From: Kribbella qitaiheensis | GTDB taxonomy: Bacteria; Actinomycetota; Actinomycetes; Propionibacteriales; Kribbellaceae | Length of the DNA: 64,000 nucleotides | Assembly (NCBI RefSeq): GCF_014217565.1 | Contig: NZ_CP043661.1 | Span: 7,006,001-7,070,000 of the forward strand | Reading direction: 5' to 3' | Shown: piece by piece, positions 19,294-27,072 of the stretch | Numbering within the stretch: position 1 is the first letter of the stretch | How the letters are laid out: every line of letters begins with the position of its first letter | Translations under genes and position numbers: made by a program | The notes under the pieces: model-generated | What the model was told of the DNA's origin: nothing | Database searches by the model: none | The model's input: the letters and a program-made list of their open reading frames with translations, nothing else

Positions 19294-20337
19294 TCAGGCG
19301 GCGGCTCGTTGGAGGCGGGGTTCTGCTTGGGCTCGTAGTTCGGTTAGGGCGATGGGTGGGTGGTTCCAGAGGAGTTCGGCGCGGGCGTTGTGGAGGGCGG
19401 GCCAGAGGCTGGCCGCCCAGGCGATCTCAAGTTCGGGTGGGGTGAAGGGGCGATTGCGTGCTTCCTGGTAGGCGGTGAGGAAAGCCTCGGAGCTGGTGAG
19501 TGGGGCGAGGGTGGGGGTTTCGGTGCTGGCGAAGCATCCTGCGGCAGCGCCGGCTAGGGCCGACTCCGGGAGGAAGGCCATGCTGTCCCAATCGTGGATG
19601 GTGTGTGGCTCGTTGCCTTGCCAGCGGAGGTTCTGGGCTTCCCAGTCTGCGTGGCCGAGGACGTGCGGCATCGAGGTGGAAGCGAGCAGGCGCTTGCGTG
19701 TTCGGGCGGCGATGGCGAGCAGGTCCGGGGGTAGTGAGTCTGCGCCTGGGCGGTGGTCGTGGCGGGGGTTCGGCGGCCAGTGGCCGGGGCCGTCGTGGTC
19801 CCAGTGCACCCACTCGGGGTTGGGCAGCGGGGGAGGGAGGCGTAGGCCGTTGGTGATCGCGCTGACGGCGGCGTACAGCCGCGCCGAACGCTCGGCGGCG
19901 GCCACGCCGGTATCGCGCTCGATCTCGCCGCCAGGCCGCCACTCCTCAGCGTGCACCACGAGATCGTTCGCCGCAGGGTCGTTCGCCGTGAGGTCGTGCA
20001 GCGTGAGGCCGTGCACGGCGAGGCCGTGCAACGCGAGGTCGTCCACGGCGACGTCGCGCGCCGCCAGGCCGTGGACTGTGGTTGCGCCTGTGAGGGGGCG
20101 GGCGCACGGTAGGCCGGCTTCGGCGACTGTGCGTTGGACGGCTAGGCAGGTTGCTACTCGGCCGCTGGGGTCCGGGCGGGTCTTGATCACGACCTCGCGG
20201 CCGTCGTCCAGCCTTAGTGCCTTGACGTCGCTCATTGCTGCGGCGGCCAGGAGTTGCTCGGCCGGTAGCGCCCCGAGCTCTCGTTTGCACCAGGTCAGTA
20301 GCCAAGGCTCGATGGCCGGGGTGTCTTCGGTCGACAT
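19294..20337 (-). CDS. Aminoglycoside phosphotransferase-like (APH/choline kinase fold) protein
   Basis: The 347-residue protein has the kinase-like signature VLGHADWEAQNLRW (HxDxxxxN) followed by THIHDWDSM-like HTIHDWDSM (the metal-binding DxD position), plus an N-lobe with ALRLDDGREVVIKTRP (ATP-binding Lys). It probably phosphorylates a small hydroxyl substrate; resistance is not implied. Odd: between the N-lobe and the core lie eight 5-residue repeats (GLAAR, DVAVD, DLALH, GLAVH...) encoded by 15-bp tandem repeats. ATG 20337 is the only plausible start. Gene and repeat use the same GC-rich codons. Confidence 0.75.
   Translation of the reverse strand: MSTEDTPAIEPWLLTWCKRELGALPAEQLLAAAAMSDVKALRLDDGREVVIKTRPDPSGRVATCLAVQRTVAEAGLPCARPLTGATTVHGLAARDVAVDDLALHGLAVHGLTLHDLTANDPAANDLVVHAEEWRPGGEIERDTGVAAAERSARLYAAVSAITNGLRLPPPLPNPEWVHWDHDGPGHWPPNPRHDHRPGADSLPPDLLAIAARTRKRLLASTSMPHVLGHADWEAQNLRWQGNEPHTIHDWDSMAFLPESALAGAAAGCFASTETPTLAPLTSSEAFLTAYQEARNRPFTPPELEIAWAASLWPALHNARAELLWNHPPIALTELRAQAEPRLQRAAA
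19963..20082. repeat. Eight 15-bp tandem repeats inside the APH-like gene
   Basis: Units of the form GTCGTgCacgGcGAG run head to tail in frame, starting at 19963, 19978, 19993, 20008, 20023, 20038, 20053 and 20068. On the minus strand they encode a pentapeptide repeat of the D/G-L-x-x-H/N type. Adjacent units differ by 2-5 bases, so they are diverged but still obvious. Confidence 0.8.
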
Positions 20338-20462
20338 GGCTGCCCTTTCCTAGGCGGTAGACCATGGCCTATCACAGCCCGAGCCGGTGGGTCATACCTT
20401 CGTTGCGGGGTTGGGTACTTTTGCTGATATCGGGCGGTGGGTGGGGCCGATTGACTAGCGGG

Positions 20463-21621
20463 GTGACTAGTTCAGGTGGGCCTACAGGATTGAGTGCGCG
20501 GGCGTTGGCGCCGGATCTGGCGCGTGGGTTCATGTTGCTCGCGATCGCGTTGGCGAACTCGCATTACTTCCTGCAAGGCACCTCCATTCGCGGCGGGGTT
20601 CCCGGTCGGTGGGTCGACGGTTGACCGGGTGGTCGCCGGTGGCATCGCGACGCTGGTCGATGGGCGGGCGTTTCCGATGTTCGGAGTGTTGTTCGGGTAC
20701 GGCGTTGCGCGGATCGCGGCGCGGCAGTGTGAGCAAGGGGTCAGCCGGCGGTCGGTGCGGTGGTTGCTTTGGCGGCGGAGTCTCGTCCTGGTGGTGCTCG
20801 GGTTCCTGGACGCGATGTTGTTCTACATCGGCGACATCCTCGGCGCGTACGGCGTACTGCTGTTCGTCGGCGTCTGGGTGCTCCGCTGGAAGGATCGCTG
20901 GATCCTCCTCGCCGCCCTCTTCCTCGTCATCCTCACCGCCTTGCCGAACGCAGGCTCGATGGCGATCAGCGCGGACCCGCCGGACATCTCCATGCTCCCG
21001 CCGAACTTCCTCGACGGCCTGCAAGCGAGACTCCCGGTCCAGCCGGTGATCGCGTTGCCGGGCCTGATCGGCTTCGCCTGCCCGTTCCTCGTCGGCATCT
21101 GGGCCGGCCGTCGGCGCGTTCTCGAGCGGCCCGAGCAGTACAAGGGTCTCCTCGGAGCGACCGCCGCGATCGGCATCGGCGCCGGGATCGTCGGAGCACT
21201 CCCGGTCTCGCTGTGGATTGCCGAAGTCACTCACAAGCCGCAGGCGGACCTCTTCGGCCCACTACACGACGCCACCGGAACTCTCGGCGGTTTCGGGTAC
21301 GCCGCGCTGATCGCGTTGATCGCCATCAAGCTCAAGAACCACCCCGGAAGGATCACGCTCGCGATCGCCGCGGTCGGCCAGCGATCCCTCACCTGCTACC
21401 TGACCCAGTCGGTGGTCTGGACCGTTGCCTTCACCCCCTACCTGGCAGGTCTCGCCGACAACCTCTCGGTCACAGCCGCCGCACTCCTCGCGACAGCAAC
21501 CTGGCTGCTAACGGTCTTGCCGGCCGACCAGTTGCGCCGCGCCGAGTACCAAGGCCCGTTCGAGATCCTCATCCGCCGGATCACCTACAACCGCCCGGTC
21601 GAAGCCGTCACCGTCAAATAG
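20463..21621 (+). pseudogene. DUF418-type membrane protein, one-base frameshift near its start
   Basis: From GTG 20463 the frame reads GLSARALAPDLARGFMLLAI and ALANSHYFLQGTSIRGG, a typical DUF418 start, then hits a stop at 20624. Removing one G from the GGGG at 20595-20598 joins it to the long downstream frame (STVDRVVAGGIATLVDGRAF, FGVLFGYGVARIAARQ). The C-terminal part has the family motif RSLTCYLTQS. The joined protein would have about 385 residues and around nine membrane segments. DUF418 proteins are predicted carbohydrate-modifying or transport membrane proteins; the role here is unknown. A homopolymer sequencing error is the simplest explanation. Confidence 0.75.
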
Positions 21622-21627
21622 CCGAAC

Positions 21628-21990
21628 TCACTTCACCGCGGAGGAATCAACCTCGACCGTGTACGACGTGACCTTCGTCAGCGCCCCCTGGGTGAATTCG
21701 AAGATGTCGCAGCTGGAGACGAACGTGCTCTTCCACTTGGTGTCCACATAACGAGCGATCGCGTCGATAGCGACCACCTCGGGACCGGCCGCCGTCTTGA
21801 AGCGGAGGAACTGCGTCGTCGTACGGGCCAGTTCCTTCAGTGAGCCCTCGCAGGCCGACACCACCTGGTCGCGGCCTTCGAGCTTGGCGACGCCGACCAG
21901 GATCCATTGGATGTCCGGATGGAAGAAGTCGTAGACCTCCCGGAACCGGTGCGTCGAGAACGCCTCCGCGACCTCTTGGATCGTCGCCAT
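21628..21990 (-). CDS. SnoaL-like / NTF2-fold protein
   Basis: A 120-residue single-domain protein starting at ATG 21990, with AAAGGGAG eight bases upstream. It has the NTF2-like pattern: AEAFSTHRFREVYDFFHPDIQWILVG, a central FLRFKTAAGPEVVAIDAIA strand pair and a final TKVTSYTVEVDSSAV strand. Proteins of this fold act as small isomerases or binding proteins, or have no known function. It ends six bases from the stop of the converging membrane gene. No partner is obvious. Confidence 0.75.
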   Translation of the reverse strand: MATIQEVAEAFSTHRFREVYDFFHPDIQWILVGVAKLEGRDQVVSACEGSLKELARTTTQFLRFKTAAGPEVVAIDAIARYVDTKWKSTFVSSCDIFEFTQGALTKVTSYTVEVDSSAVK

Positions 21991-22100
21991 CGAGTCTCCC
22001 TTTCGGTGTACGTCCGCCGATATTCTCATCACCACGCGTCAACGTCGCGACACCGGGCCCAGCCCGGCGATGTCGGCTGGTGATACCGCCTTGGTGTGTA

Positions 22101-22583
22101 ATGACCGGCGTGAAGGTTAGCGGCGACCGTACGGGGGACGTGCGGCTGGGCAAGGTCGGCAAGGGCGTTCGGGTGCTGGTGGCGCTGGCCGGTATCGGGT
22201 TGCTGATCAACGGCTCGGTCCGGGAAAGTGACGATCTGTGGCCGTTCGGCCCGATGTCGCAGTACGCGATGACCGTGCCGGACGACGCCTCGATCACCTA
22301 CACCCGGGTCAGCGCGCAGACGGACGCCGGTACGACGGTCGACGTGCCGCTCAACATCGAGGGCGCCGGCGTCGCCCGGGCCGAGATCGAGGCGCGCACC
22401 GGCGAGATCGTCGCGGACCCGTCGAAGTTGCAGGCGGTCGCGGACGGCTGGGCGAAGAAGCATCCGGACAAACCGAAGTACGTGAAGCTCGAACTGATCC
22501 GCGACACCACCACGCTGGTCGAGGGCCGCGTCGACGGCCCGCCGAAGTCCGACGTACTGGCCACCTGGCAGGTGCGCCGATGA
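22101..22583 (+). CDS. Conserved membrane-anchored protein upstream of the HTTM gene
   Basis: A 160-residue protein with a basic N-terminus, one membrane helix at about residues 25-42 (VRVLVALAGIGLLING) and a soluble domain after it (WPFGPMSQYAMTVPDDASI..., ending VLATWQVRR). I know no named family. Its stop overlaps the start of the next gene (ATGA at 22580), so the two are translated together. The WPFGPMSQYA segment right after the helix looks conserved and may contact the HTTM partner; that is a guess. Function unknown. Confidence 0.7.
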   Translation: MTGVKVSGDRTGDVRLGKVGKGVRVLVALAGIGLLINGSVRESDDLWPFGPMSQYAMTVPDDASITYTRVSAQTDAGTTVDVPLNIEGAGVARAEIEARTGEIVADPSKLQAVADGWAKKHPDKPKYVKLELIRDTTTLVEGRVDGPPKSDVLATWQVRR

Positions 22584-23521
22584 AGAGCGTGGCGCCGATG
22601 AAGACCGTCGCGAACTGGTTCACCCCGACGATCGCGCTGGCCCGGATCGCCTGGCTGCGGACGGTCCTGTACCTGTTCGTCATCCTCGACATGCACGCGT
22701 TCGCCCGCGATACGCGGCTGAAGGGCGAACACCCCGACCTGTATAAACCGCTCTTCCTGGAGCGCCTCTGCCACCTGCCGACGCCGTCCGTCGCGAACAC
22801 CACAGTCCTGTACTACGTACTCATCGCCGCCTGCCTTATCGGCGCCACGAACCGTTTCCCGCGCATCGCCGGCTGGGTGGCAGCGCCCGCTTTCACCTGG
22901 TGGATGCTGATCGGGATGAGCGACGGCAAGGTCGATCACGACCACCTCGCACTCGTCGTCGCGCTCTGGGTGCTCCCGACCATCGCGCCGAACAAGGCCC
23001 GCGGCGGTAACCCGTACGCCGACCAGACCAGGTCAGAGGCGGCCGGCTGGGCGATCCGGTGTATCCAGATCGCGGTGGTCTGTACGTACTTCCTCTCGGC
23101 GATCGCCAAGCTCCGCAGTGCCGGCTGGGCGCTGACCTGGCCGGGCAGCGCCGTTCTGACCTGGGCGATCGTGCGTCGCCCGCACCCGGTCGGGGAATGG
23201 CTGCTGCATCACCCGTGGATGCTGCACGTGATGCAGTGGGTCGGGATCATCGGCGAGTTCCTGTCGCCGGCGGTGCTTTGGCTGAAGGGTCGCCGGCAGT
23301 TGCTCGCGGCCTTGTTCTTCCTCGGCTTCCACACCGCGAACACGGCGATCCTGCTGATCCACTTCCTGCCGACGGTCGTCTGCTGGCTCGCGTTCGCCCC
23401 GCTGGAGCGGATCGCGCCGTGGTGGCAGAGCCGGCGGGAGAAGGCCTCAGCTGGCGACGCCGGAGAGGCCGAAGACGAGGCCGAAGATCGCGGGCAGGCC
23501 AAGGAGCAGGCCGGCGCGTAG
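22580..23521 (+). CDS. HTTM-domain membrane protein (vitamin K gamma-carboxylase-like N-terminal fold)
   Basis: The 313-residue product has about eight membrane segments, with RTVLYLFVILDMHAFARD, LYYVLIAACLIGA, DGKVDHDHLALVVALWVL and SGFHTANTAIL-type (LGFHTANTAILLIH) helices, as in HTTM proteins. The His-containing helices are characteristic. The start overlaps the previous stop. The last ~25 residues (EKASAGDAGEAEDEAEDRGQ) are charged, low-complexity and antisense to the 3' end of the converging gene. Actinomycete HTTM genes are often near DUF393 thiol-oxidoreductase genes, and one lies 0.4 kb away. Substrate unknown. Confidence 0.75.
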   Translation: MKSVAPMKTVANWFTPTIALARIAWLRTVLYLFVILDMHAFARDTRLKGEHPDLYKPLFLERLCHLPTPSVANTTVLYYVLIAACLIGATNRFPRIAGWVAAPAFTWWMLIGMSDGKVDHDHLALVVALWVLPTIAPNKARGGNPYADQTRSEAAGWAIRCIQIAVVCTYFLSAIAKLRSAGWALTWPGSAVLTWAIVRRPHPVGEWLLHHPWMLHVMQWVGIIGEFLSPAVLWLKGRRQLLAALFFLGFHTANTAILLIHFLPTVVCWLAFAPLERIAPWWQSRREKASAGDAGEAEDEAEDRGQAKEQAGA

Positions 23522-23851
23522 CCGGAACCGGCGCCCGCCCGGGCCGGGGGTCCGTACGACGCGGGACAGCACCGCGCCGGCGTACCCGAAGATGAGGGCC
23601 GCGAGCAGGATCCGCATCGTCGGCAGGGCCCGGTTCTCGTGGGTCAGGCCGAGCGTGACCAGGCCGGGGCAGCAGAACGCGAACATGCCGAACCCGAGCT
23701 CCGGGATCGGCAGCCAGCGACGGCCGAGGACGTCGAGTTCGGCCGGTCGGCGGTCCTGGACCGAGCGGACGAAGCGCGCCGTGCTGAGCAGCAGGTCGCT
23801 GGCGCAGAGCACGCCGGCGACGATCAGGGCGGCTTGGAAGATCGTCTGCAC
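23447..23851 (-). CDS. Small four-helix membrane protein
   Basis: A 134-residue protein with four predicted membrane helices (AALIVAGVLCASDLLL, FGMFAFCCPGLVTLGL, ILLAALIFGYAGAVL, LLLGLPAIFGLVFGL). It starts at GTG 23851 with only a weak upstream site. Its last 75 bases overlap the converging HTTM gene on the other strand, so one of the two 3' ends may be overextended. No family is recognised. The DUF393 gene lies upstream on the same strand. Confidence 0.6.
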   Translation of the reverse strand: MQTIFQAALIVAGVLCASDLLLSTARFVRSVQDRRPAELDVLGRRWLPIPELGFGMFAFCCPGLVTLGLTHENRALPTMRILLAALIFGYAGAVLSRVVRTPGPGGRRFRLRAGLLLGLPAIFGLVFGLSGVAS

Positions 23852-23907
23852 GGGAGAAACTTAGGCCCTCAGGGTCGCAAGCAGGTGACGAATCCGGCAT
23901 GTCTCGG

Positions 23908-24363
23908 TCACGACCGCTGACCGAGACGTGAATTACAGGCGTCAGAACGGGGCTCCGGCCGACCCTCCGGCGCGGGCTGAGGCGGCCGTTGCGCCTGGGG
24001 GAGGGCGCAGGCCGGGGTTCCGCCCGGCATCCGGTCGCGGTTGTTCGCGATCAGCCGGTAGACGCCCGCGGCGACCCAGCGGACCGGCGGCAGCGTGATC
24101 AGCGTGCCCGCGACCCGCCAGAGCCCGCCGGAGTCGATCAGCCAGTGCGCGAACGCCTGCGCTCCACCGTGAATCCGACCCGCGGCGTCCACCCAGAGCA
24201 CCTCGTACTGCGCCCGCTCCGCGGTGGTCCCGTACGCCGTCAGGTCGGTGAACTGCCACGGCTCCACCGGTGCGCGCGAGGCGAGCTTCCGCTCCAGCCA
24301 CCGGGCGCTCGTAGTACAGAATGCGCAGTCTCCGTCGAAGATCAGGATCGGTGTGTCGGGCAC
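23908..24363 (-). CDS. DUF393 (DCC-type) thiol-disulfide oxidoreductase
   Basis: The protein carries the family motif FDGDCAFCTTSARWLERK near its N-terminus (DxxCxxC, a thioredoxin-like redox pair) and a typical W(A)xGVYRLIANNR C-terminal core. It ends with a Pro/Gln-rich tail. GTG 24363 is chosen because the domain starts there; GTG 24393 is also in frame, and neither has a strong ribosome site. DUF393 proteins are predicted redox partners of membrane HTTM proteins, and one is encoded nearby. It is divergent from glnA2, so the 130 bases between hold both promoters. Confidence 0.8.
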   Translation of the reverse strand: MPDTPILIFDGDCAFCTTSARWLERKLASRAPVEPWQFTDLTAYGTTAERAQYEVLWVDAAGRIHGGAQAFAHWLIDSGGLWRVAGTLITLPPVRWVAAGVYRLIANNRDRMPGGTPACALPQAQRPPQPAPEGRPEPRSDACNSRLGQRS

Positions 24364-24412
24364 ACCGCCACGGTACGCCGGGGCTCCGTTCACGGGTTGT
24401 CCGCACCAGCAC

Positions 24413-24428
24413 GTAACGTCTGCTTAAC
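24413..24428 (+). promoter_or_regulatory. GlnR-like half-site pair upstream of glnA2
   Basis: GTAAC and TTAAC separated by six bases resemble the GlnR operator GTnAC-n6-GnAAC used for nitrogen control in actinomycetes. It lies 66 bases before the glnA2 ATG. The second half-site is imperfect. Confidence 0.4.
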
Positions 24429-24493
24429 AAGGCCGGGGCACACTGTGTGAGGTCTCGACAACAAGTGTTCGAACCAGAGAGGTGGACTCGCCG

Positions 24494-25834
24494 ATGGACA
24501 AGCAGCAGGAGTTCGTGCTGCGCGCGCTCGAGGAGCGCGACGTACGGTTCGTCCGGCTCTGGTTCACCGATGTGCTCGGGTTCCTCAAGTCGGTGGCGGT
24601 GGCGCCGGCCGAGCTCGAGGGCGCCTTCGCCGAGGGGATCGGGTTCGACGGCTCCGCGATCGAGGGGTTCGCCCGGGTGACCGAGGCGGACATGCTGGCC
24701 AAGCCGGACCCGTCGACGTTCCAGATCCTGCCCTGGCGGGGCGAGACGATGGGCACCGCGCGGATGTTCTGCGACATCAACATGCCGGACGGGTCCGCGT
24801 CGTTCGCCGACCCGCGGCACGTGCTGAAGCGGACCCTGTCGAAGGCGGCCGACCTCGGCTTCACCTTCTACACCCACCCCGAGATCGAGTTCTACCTGTT
24901 CAAGTCGCTGACCGGCGCCCCGGGCACGTACCCGGAGCCGGTCGACTCGTCCGGGTACTTCGACCACACCCCGCAGGGCATCGGCAACGACTTCCGCCGC
25001 GAGGCGATCACGATGCTCGAATCGATGGGGATCTCGGTCGAGTTCAGCCACCACGAGGGCGGGCCGGGTCAGCAGGAGATCGACCTGCGGTACGCCGACG
25101 CGCTGTCGACCGCGGACAACATCATGACGTTCCGGGTGGTCGTGAAGGAGGTCGCGCTGTCGCAGGGCATCTACGCGTCCTTCATGCCGAAGCCGCTGAG
25201 CGAGCACCCCGGCTCGGGCATGCACACGCACATGTCGCTGTTCGAGGGCGACCGGAACGCGTTTTTCGAGGGCGGCGCGCAATACCAGCTGTCCAAGACC
25301 GGGCGCGCTTTCATCGCCGGGCTGTTGCACCACGCGGGCGAGATCACCGCGGTGACGAACCAGTGGGTCAACTCGTACAAGCGGCTCGCCGTCGGTGACG
25401 AGGCCCCGTCGTTCATCTCGTGGGGGCACAACAACCGGTCCGCGCTGGTCCGGGTGCCGATGTACAAACCGCACAAGGGGCAGTCCTCGCGGATCGAGTT
25501 CCGCTCGCTGGACTCGGCGGCGAACCCGTACCTCGCGTTCGCGCTGATGCTGGCGGCCGGGCTGAAGGGCATCGAGGAGGGGTACGAGCTGCCCCGCGAG
25601 GCCGAGGACGACGTCTGGTCGCTGACGCCGCGCGAGCGCAAGGCGCTGGGCATCAAGCCGCTGCCGAGCAGCCTGGCCGAAGCGATCCAGGCGATGGAGG
25701 AGAGCGAGCTGGTCGCCGAGACCCTCGGCGAGCACGTCTTCGACTTCTTCCTGCGGAACAAGCGCGCCGAGTGGCAGGACTACCGCCGCCAGGTCACCCC
25801 CTTCGAACTGAACAAACTGTTGCCCGTGCTCTGA
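24494..25834 (+). CDS. glnA2: Glutamine synthetase type I, GlnA2-like
   Basis: It makes glutamine from glutamate, ammonia and ATP. The 446 residues begin MDKQQEFVLRALEERDVRFV, very like the mycobacterial GlnA2 start, which supports ATG 24494 over GTG 24482. Signature parts are present: FTDVLGFLKSV, GIGFDGSAIEGF, the metal-ligand segment EIEFYLF, HHEGGPGQQEI, GSGMHTHMS and NRSALVRVP. The enzyme is of the GSI-alpha type: it lacks the extra loop and the NLYDLPPE-type adenylylation Tyr of GlnA1. It is followed by a strong terminator and, 1.2 kb on, by glnE, as in mycobacteria where glnA2 and glnE are neighbours. Confidence 0.93.
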   Translation: MDKQQEFVLRALEERDVRFVRLWFTDVLGFLKSVAVAPAELEGAFAEGIGFDGSAIEGFARVTEADMLAKPDPSTFQILPWRGETMGTARMFCDINMPDGSASFADPRHVLKRTLSKAADLGFTFYTHPEIEFYLFKSLTGAPGTYPEPVDSSGYFDHTPQGIGNDFRREAITMLESMGISVEFSHHEGGPGQQEIDLRYADALSTADNIMTFRVVVKEVALSQGIYASFMPKPLSEHPGSGMHTHMSLFEGDRNAFFEGGAQYQLSKTGRAFIAGLLHHAGEITAVTNQWVNSYKRLAVGDEAPSFISWGHNNRSALVRVPMYKPHKGQSSRIEFRSLDSAANPYLAFALMLAAGLKGIEEGYELPREAEDDVWSLTPRERKALGIKPLPSSLAEAIQAMEESELVAETLGEHVFDFFLRNKRAEWQDYRRQVTPFELNKLLPVL

Positions 25835-25917
25835 CCGCGGTCCGCGCCCCCTGTTCTTCCTTGCTGAGTTTATCGAGGAACCGGGTTTCGGACGCGAAGT
25901 TATCCACAAGTGCAAGA

Positions 25918-25965
25918 CCCTTGCGTCCGGGGCTTGGTCTGGCTCCGGACGCAAGGGGAGTTTTT
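25918..25965 (+). terminator. Rho-independent terminator after glnA2
   Basis: Arms 25918-25930 (CCCTTGCGTCCGG) and 25945-25957 are perfect complements with a 14-base loop, and GAGTTTTT follows. The T-run reaches the stop of the converging gene. Confidence 0.88.
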
Positions 25966-26449
25966 AGCTGGCGTCGGCGTGGTCTGGTGTGGACCAGCGG
26001 GCTGCAGCGGTGGAGTGGCGGTAGGGCGGTGTGATTGCGTCGGGCAGCGGGTTGATTGTGGTTAGGCCCGTGAGGTGGAGGTCAACGGCCGGCTCTACGA
26101 TCGCCGTTCCGTCTGGTGCGAGTGCGTGCACCTCTTCCACGGTGAGCAGCCCGACCGGGCGTACCCCTTCGGTGATCACCACGATTCCTCCCGGCACCAC
26201 CTGCTGGGCGCGGTAGCCCTTGGCAGGCACCAGGATGCCCTCGGCCGGCGTCCGCCAGGCGCCCGGCGCGAATCGACGTAGCGCGATCCCCGCCTGACCG
26301 TCCTCGGGCGATCGCGGCGGCAGATAAGCCGTTGCTGTGTAGTCGTAATCGTAATCCGGCTCGGGCGGCCCGGACACTCGCCCACCCTGCTGGGGCGTCA
26401 ACCAGACCACCGTGCCCCGGACAGAGAGCGACCCCGTCATCATGACCAT
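25964..26449 (-). CDS. Hypothetical protein with an EF-Tu-tail-like beta domain
   Basis: A 161-residue protein. The first half (VRGTVVWLTPQQGGRVSGPP, TATAYLPP..., IALRRFAPG) resembles the beta-barrel domain found at the C-terminus of EF-Tu and in small actinomycete proteins of that type. The second half (VPGGIVVITEGVRPVGLLTV) fits the rest of that barrel, then a tail. ATG 26449 is the first of three closely spaced ATGs, and which is used is unclear. It converges with glnA2. The 268 bases upstream hold no recognisable motif. Function unknown. Confidence 0.6.
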   Translation of the reverse strand: MVMMTGSLSVRGTVVWLTPQQGGRVSGPPEPDYDYDYTATAYLPPRSPEDGQAGIALRRFAPGAWRTPAEGILVPAKGYRAQQVVPGGIVVITEGVRPVGLLTVEEVHALAPDGTAIVEPAVDLHLTGLTTINPLPDAITPPYRHSTAAARWSTPDHADAS

Positions 26450-26717
26450 AGCCAGCCATCATGCCGACTACAGCCCGAATATGCCAGGCGACTCCGTGTG
26501 TTGACCGCAATCCAGCCGTGATCCCCCCGCGCGCCCCCCGAGATCTCTCGGCCGCCCAGCACCGCGTTGATACTCTGTCGTGCAGAGTCCCTCACTATCG
26601 AGGGGTGCTGAAACACCCGCTTGCGTCCGAACAAGCGAGGGGTCTGCCCCTCACCCCTTCGGACGCCATGGATCCGCTCGTCCTTGCCGCCGTCAGCACG
26701 CCACAGGAGACCATCGG

Positions 26718-27072
26718 ATGAGTGAACACCCGATCCACCGGCTCGACGACGATGTCCACCAGCGGGTCCGGCTCGGCATCCTGACCGTGCTGGCCCGGCG
26801 TGGCCAGGGCCGACTTCGGGCATCTGAAGAGCACCCTCGGGGTCACCGACGGCAACCTCGGCAAACACCTGGAGTCGCTCGCGGCGGTCGGCTACGTCCA
26901 GGTCGACAAGGTGATCGACGGTCGCCGGCCGCGGACCTGGGTCACGATTACCCGATCGGGCCGGACCGCGCTGCGCCGGGAGGTGCAGGCCTTGCAGGAT
27001 CTGCTCGCGACACTCGCGACATCTGACGGCGACCAGCCGGTGGGTCGGGAGTCCACCGAGCGGAGTGGATAG
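26718..27072 (+). pseudogene. Small winged-helix (MarR/ArsR-like) regulator, one-base frameshift
   Basis: From ATG 26718 the frame reads HPIHRLDDDVHQRVRLGILT then goes wrong. The next frame holds the DNA-binding domain (RADFGHLKSTLGVTDGNLGK, LESLAAVGYVQVDK, RPRTWVTITRSGRTAL). Removing one C from the CCC at 26794-26796 gives a continuous RLGILTVLAGVARADFGHLK and a typical ~117-residue transcription factor. Its end overlaps the glnE start by 8 bases, so the pair is probably co-transcribed. The single-base homopolymer change suggests an assembly error. The target is unknown. Confidence 0.75.
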
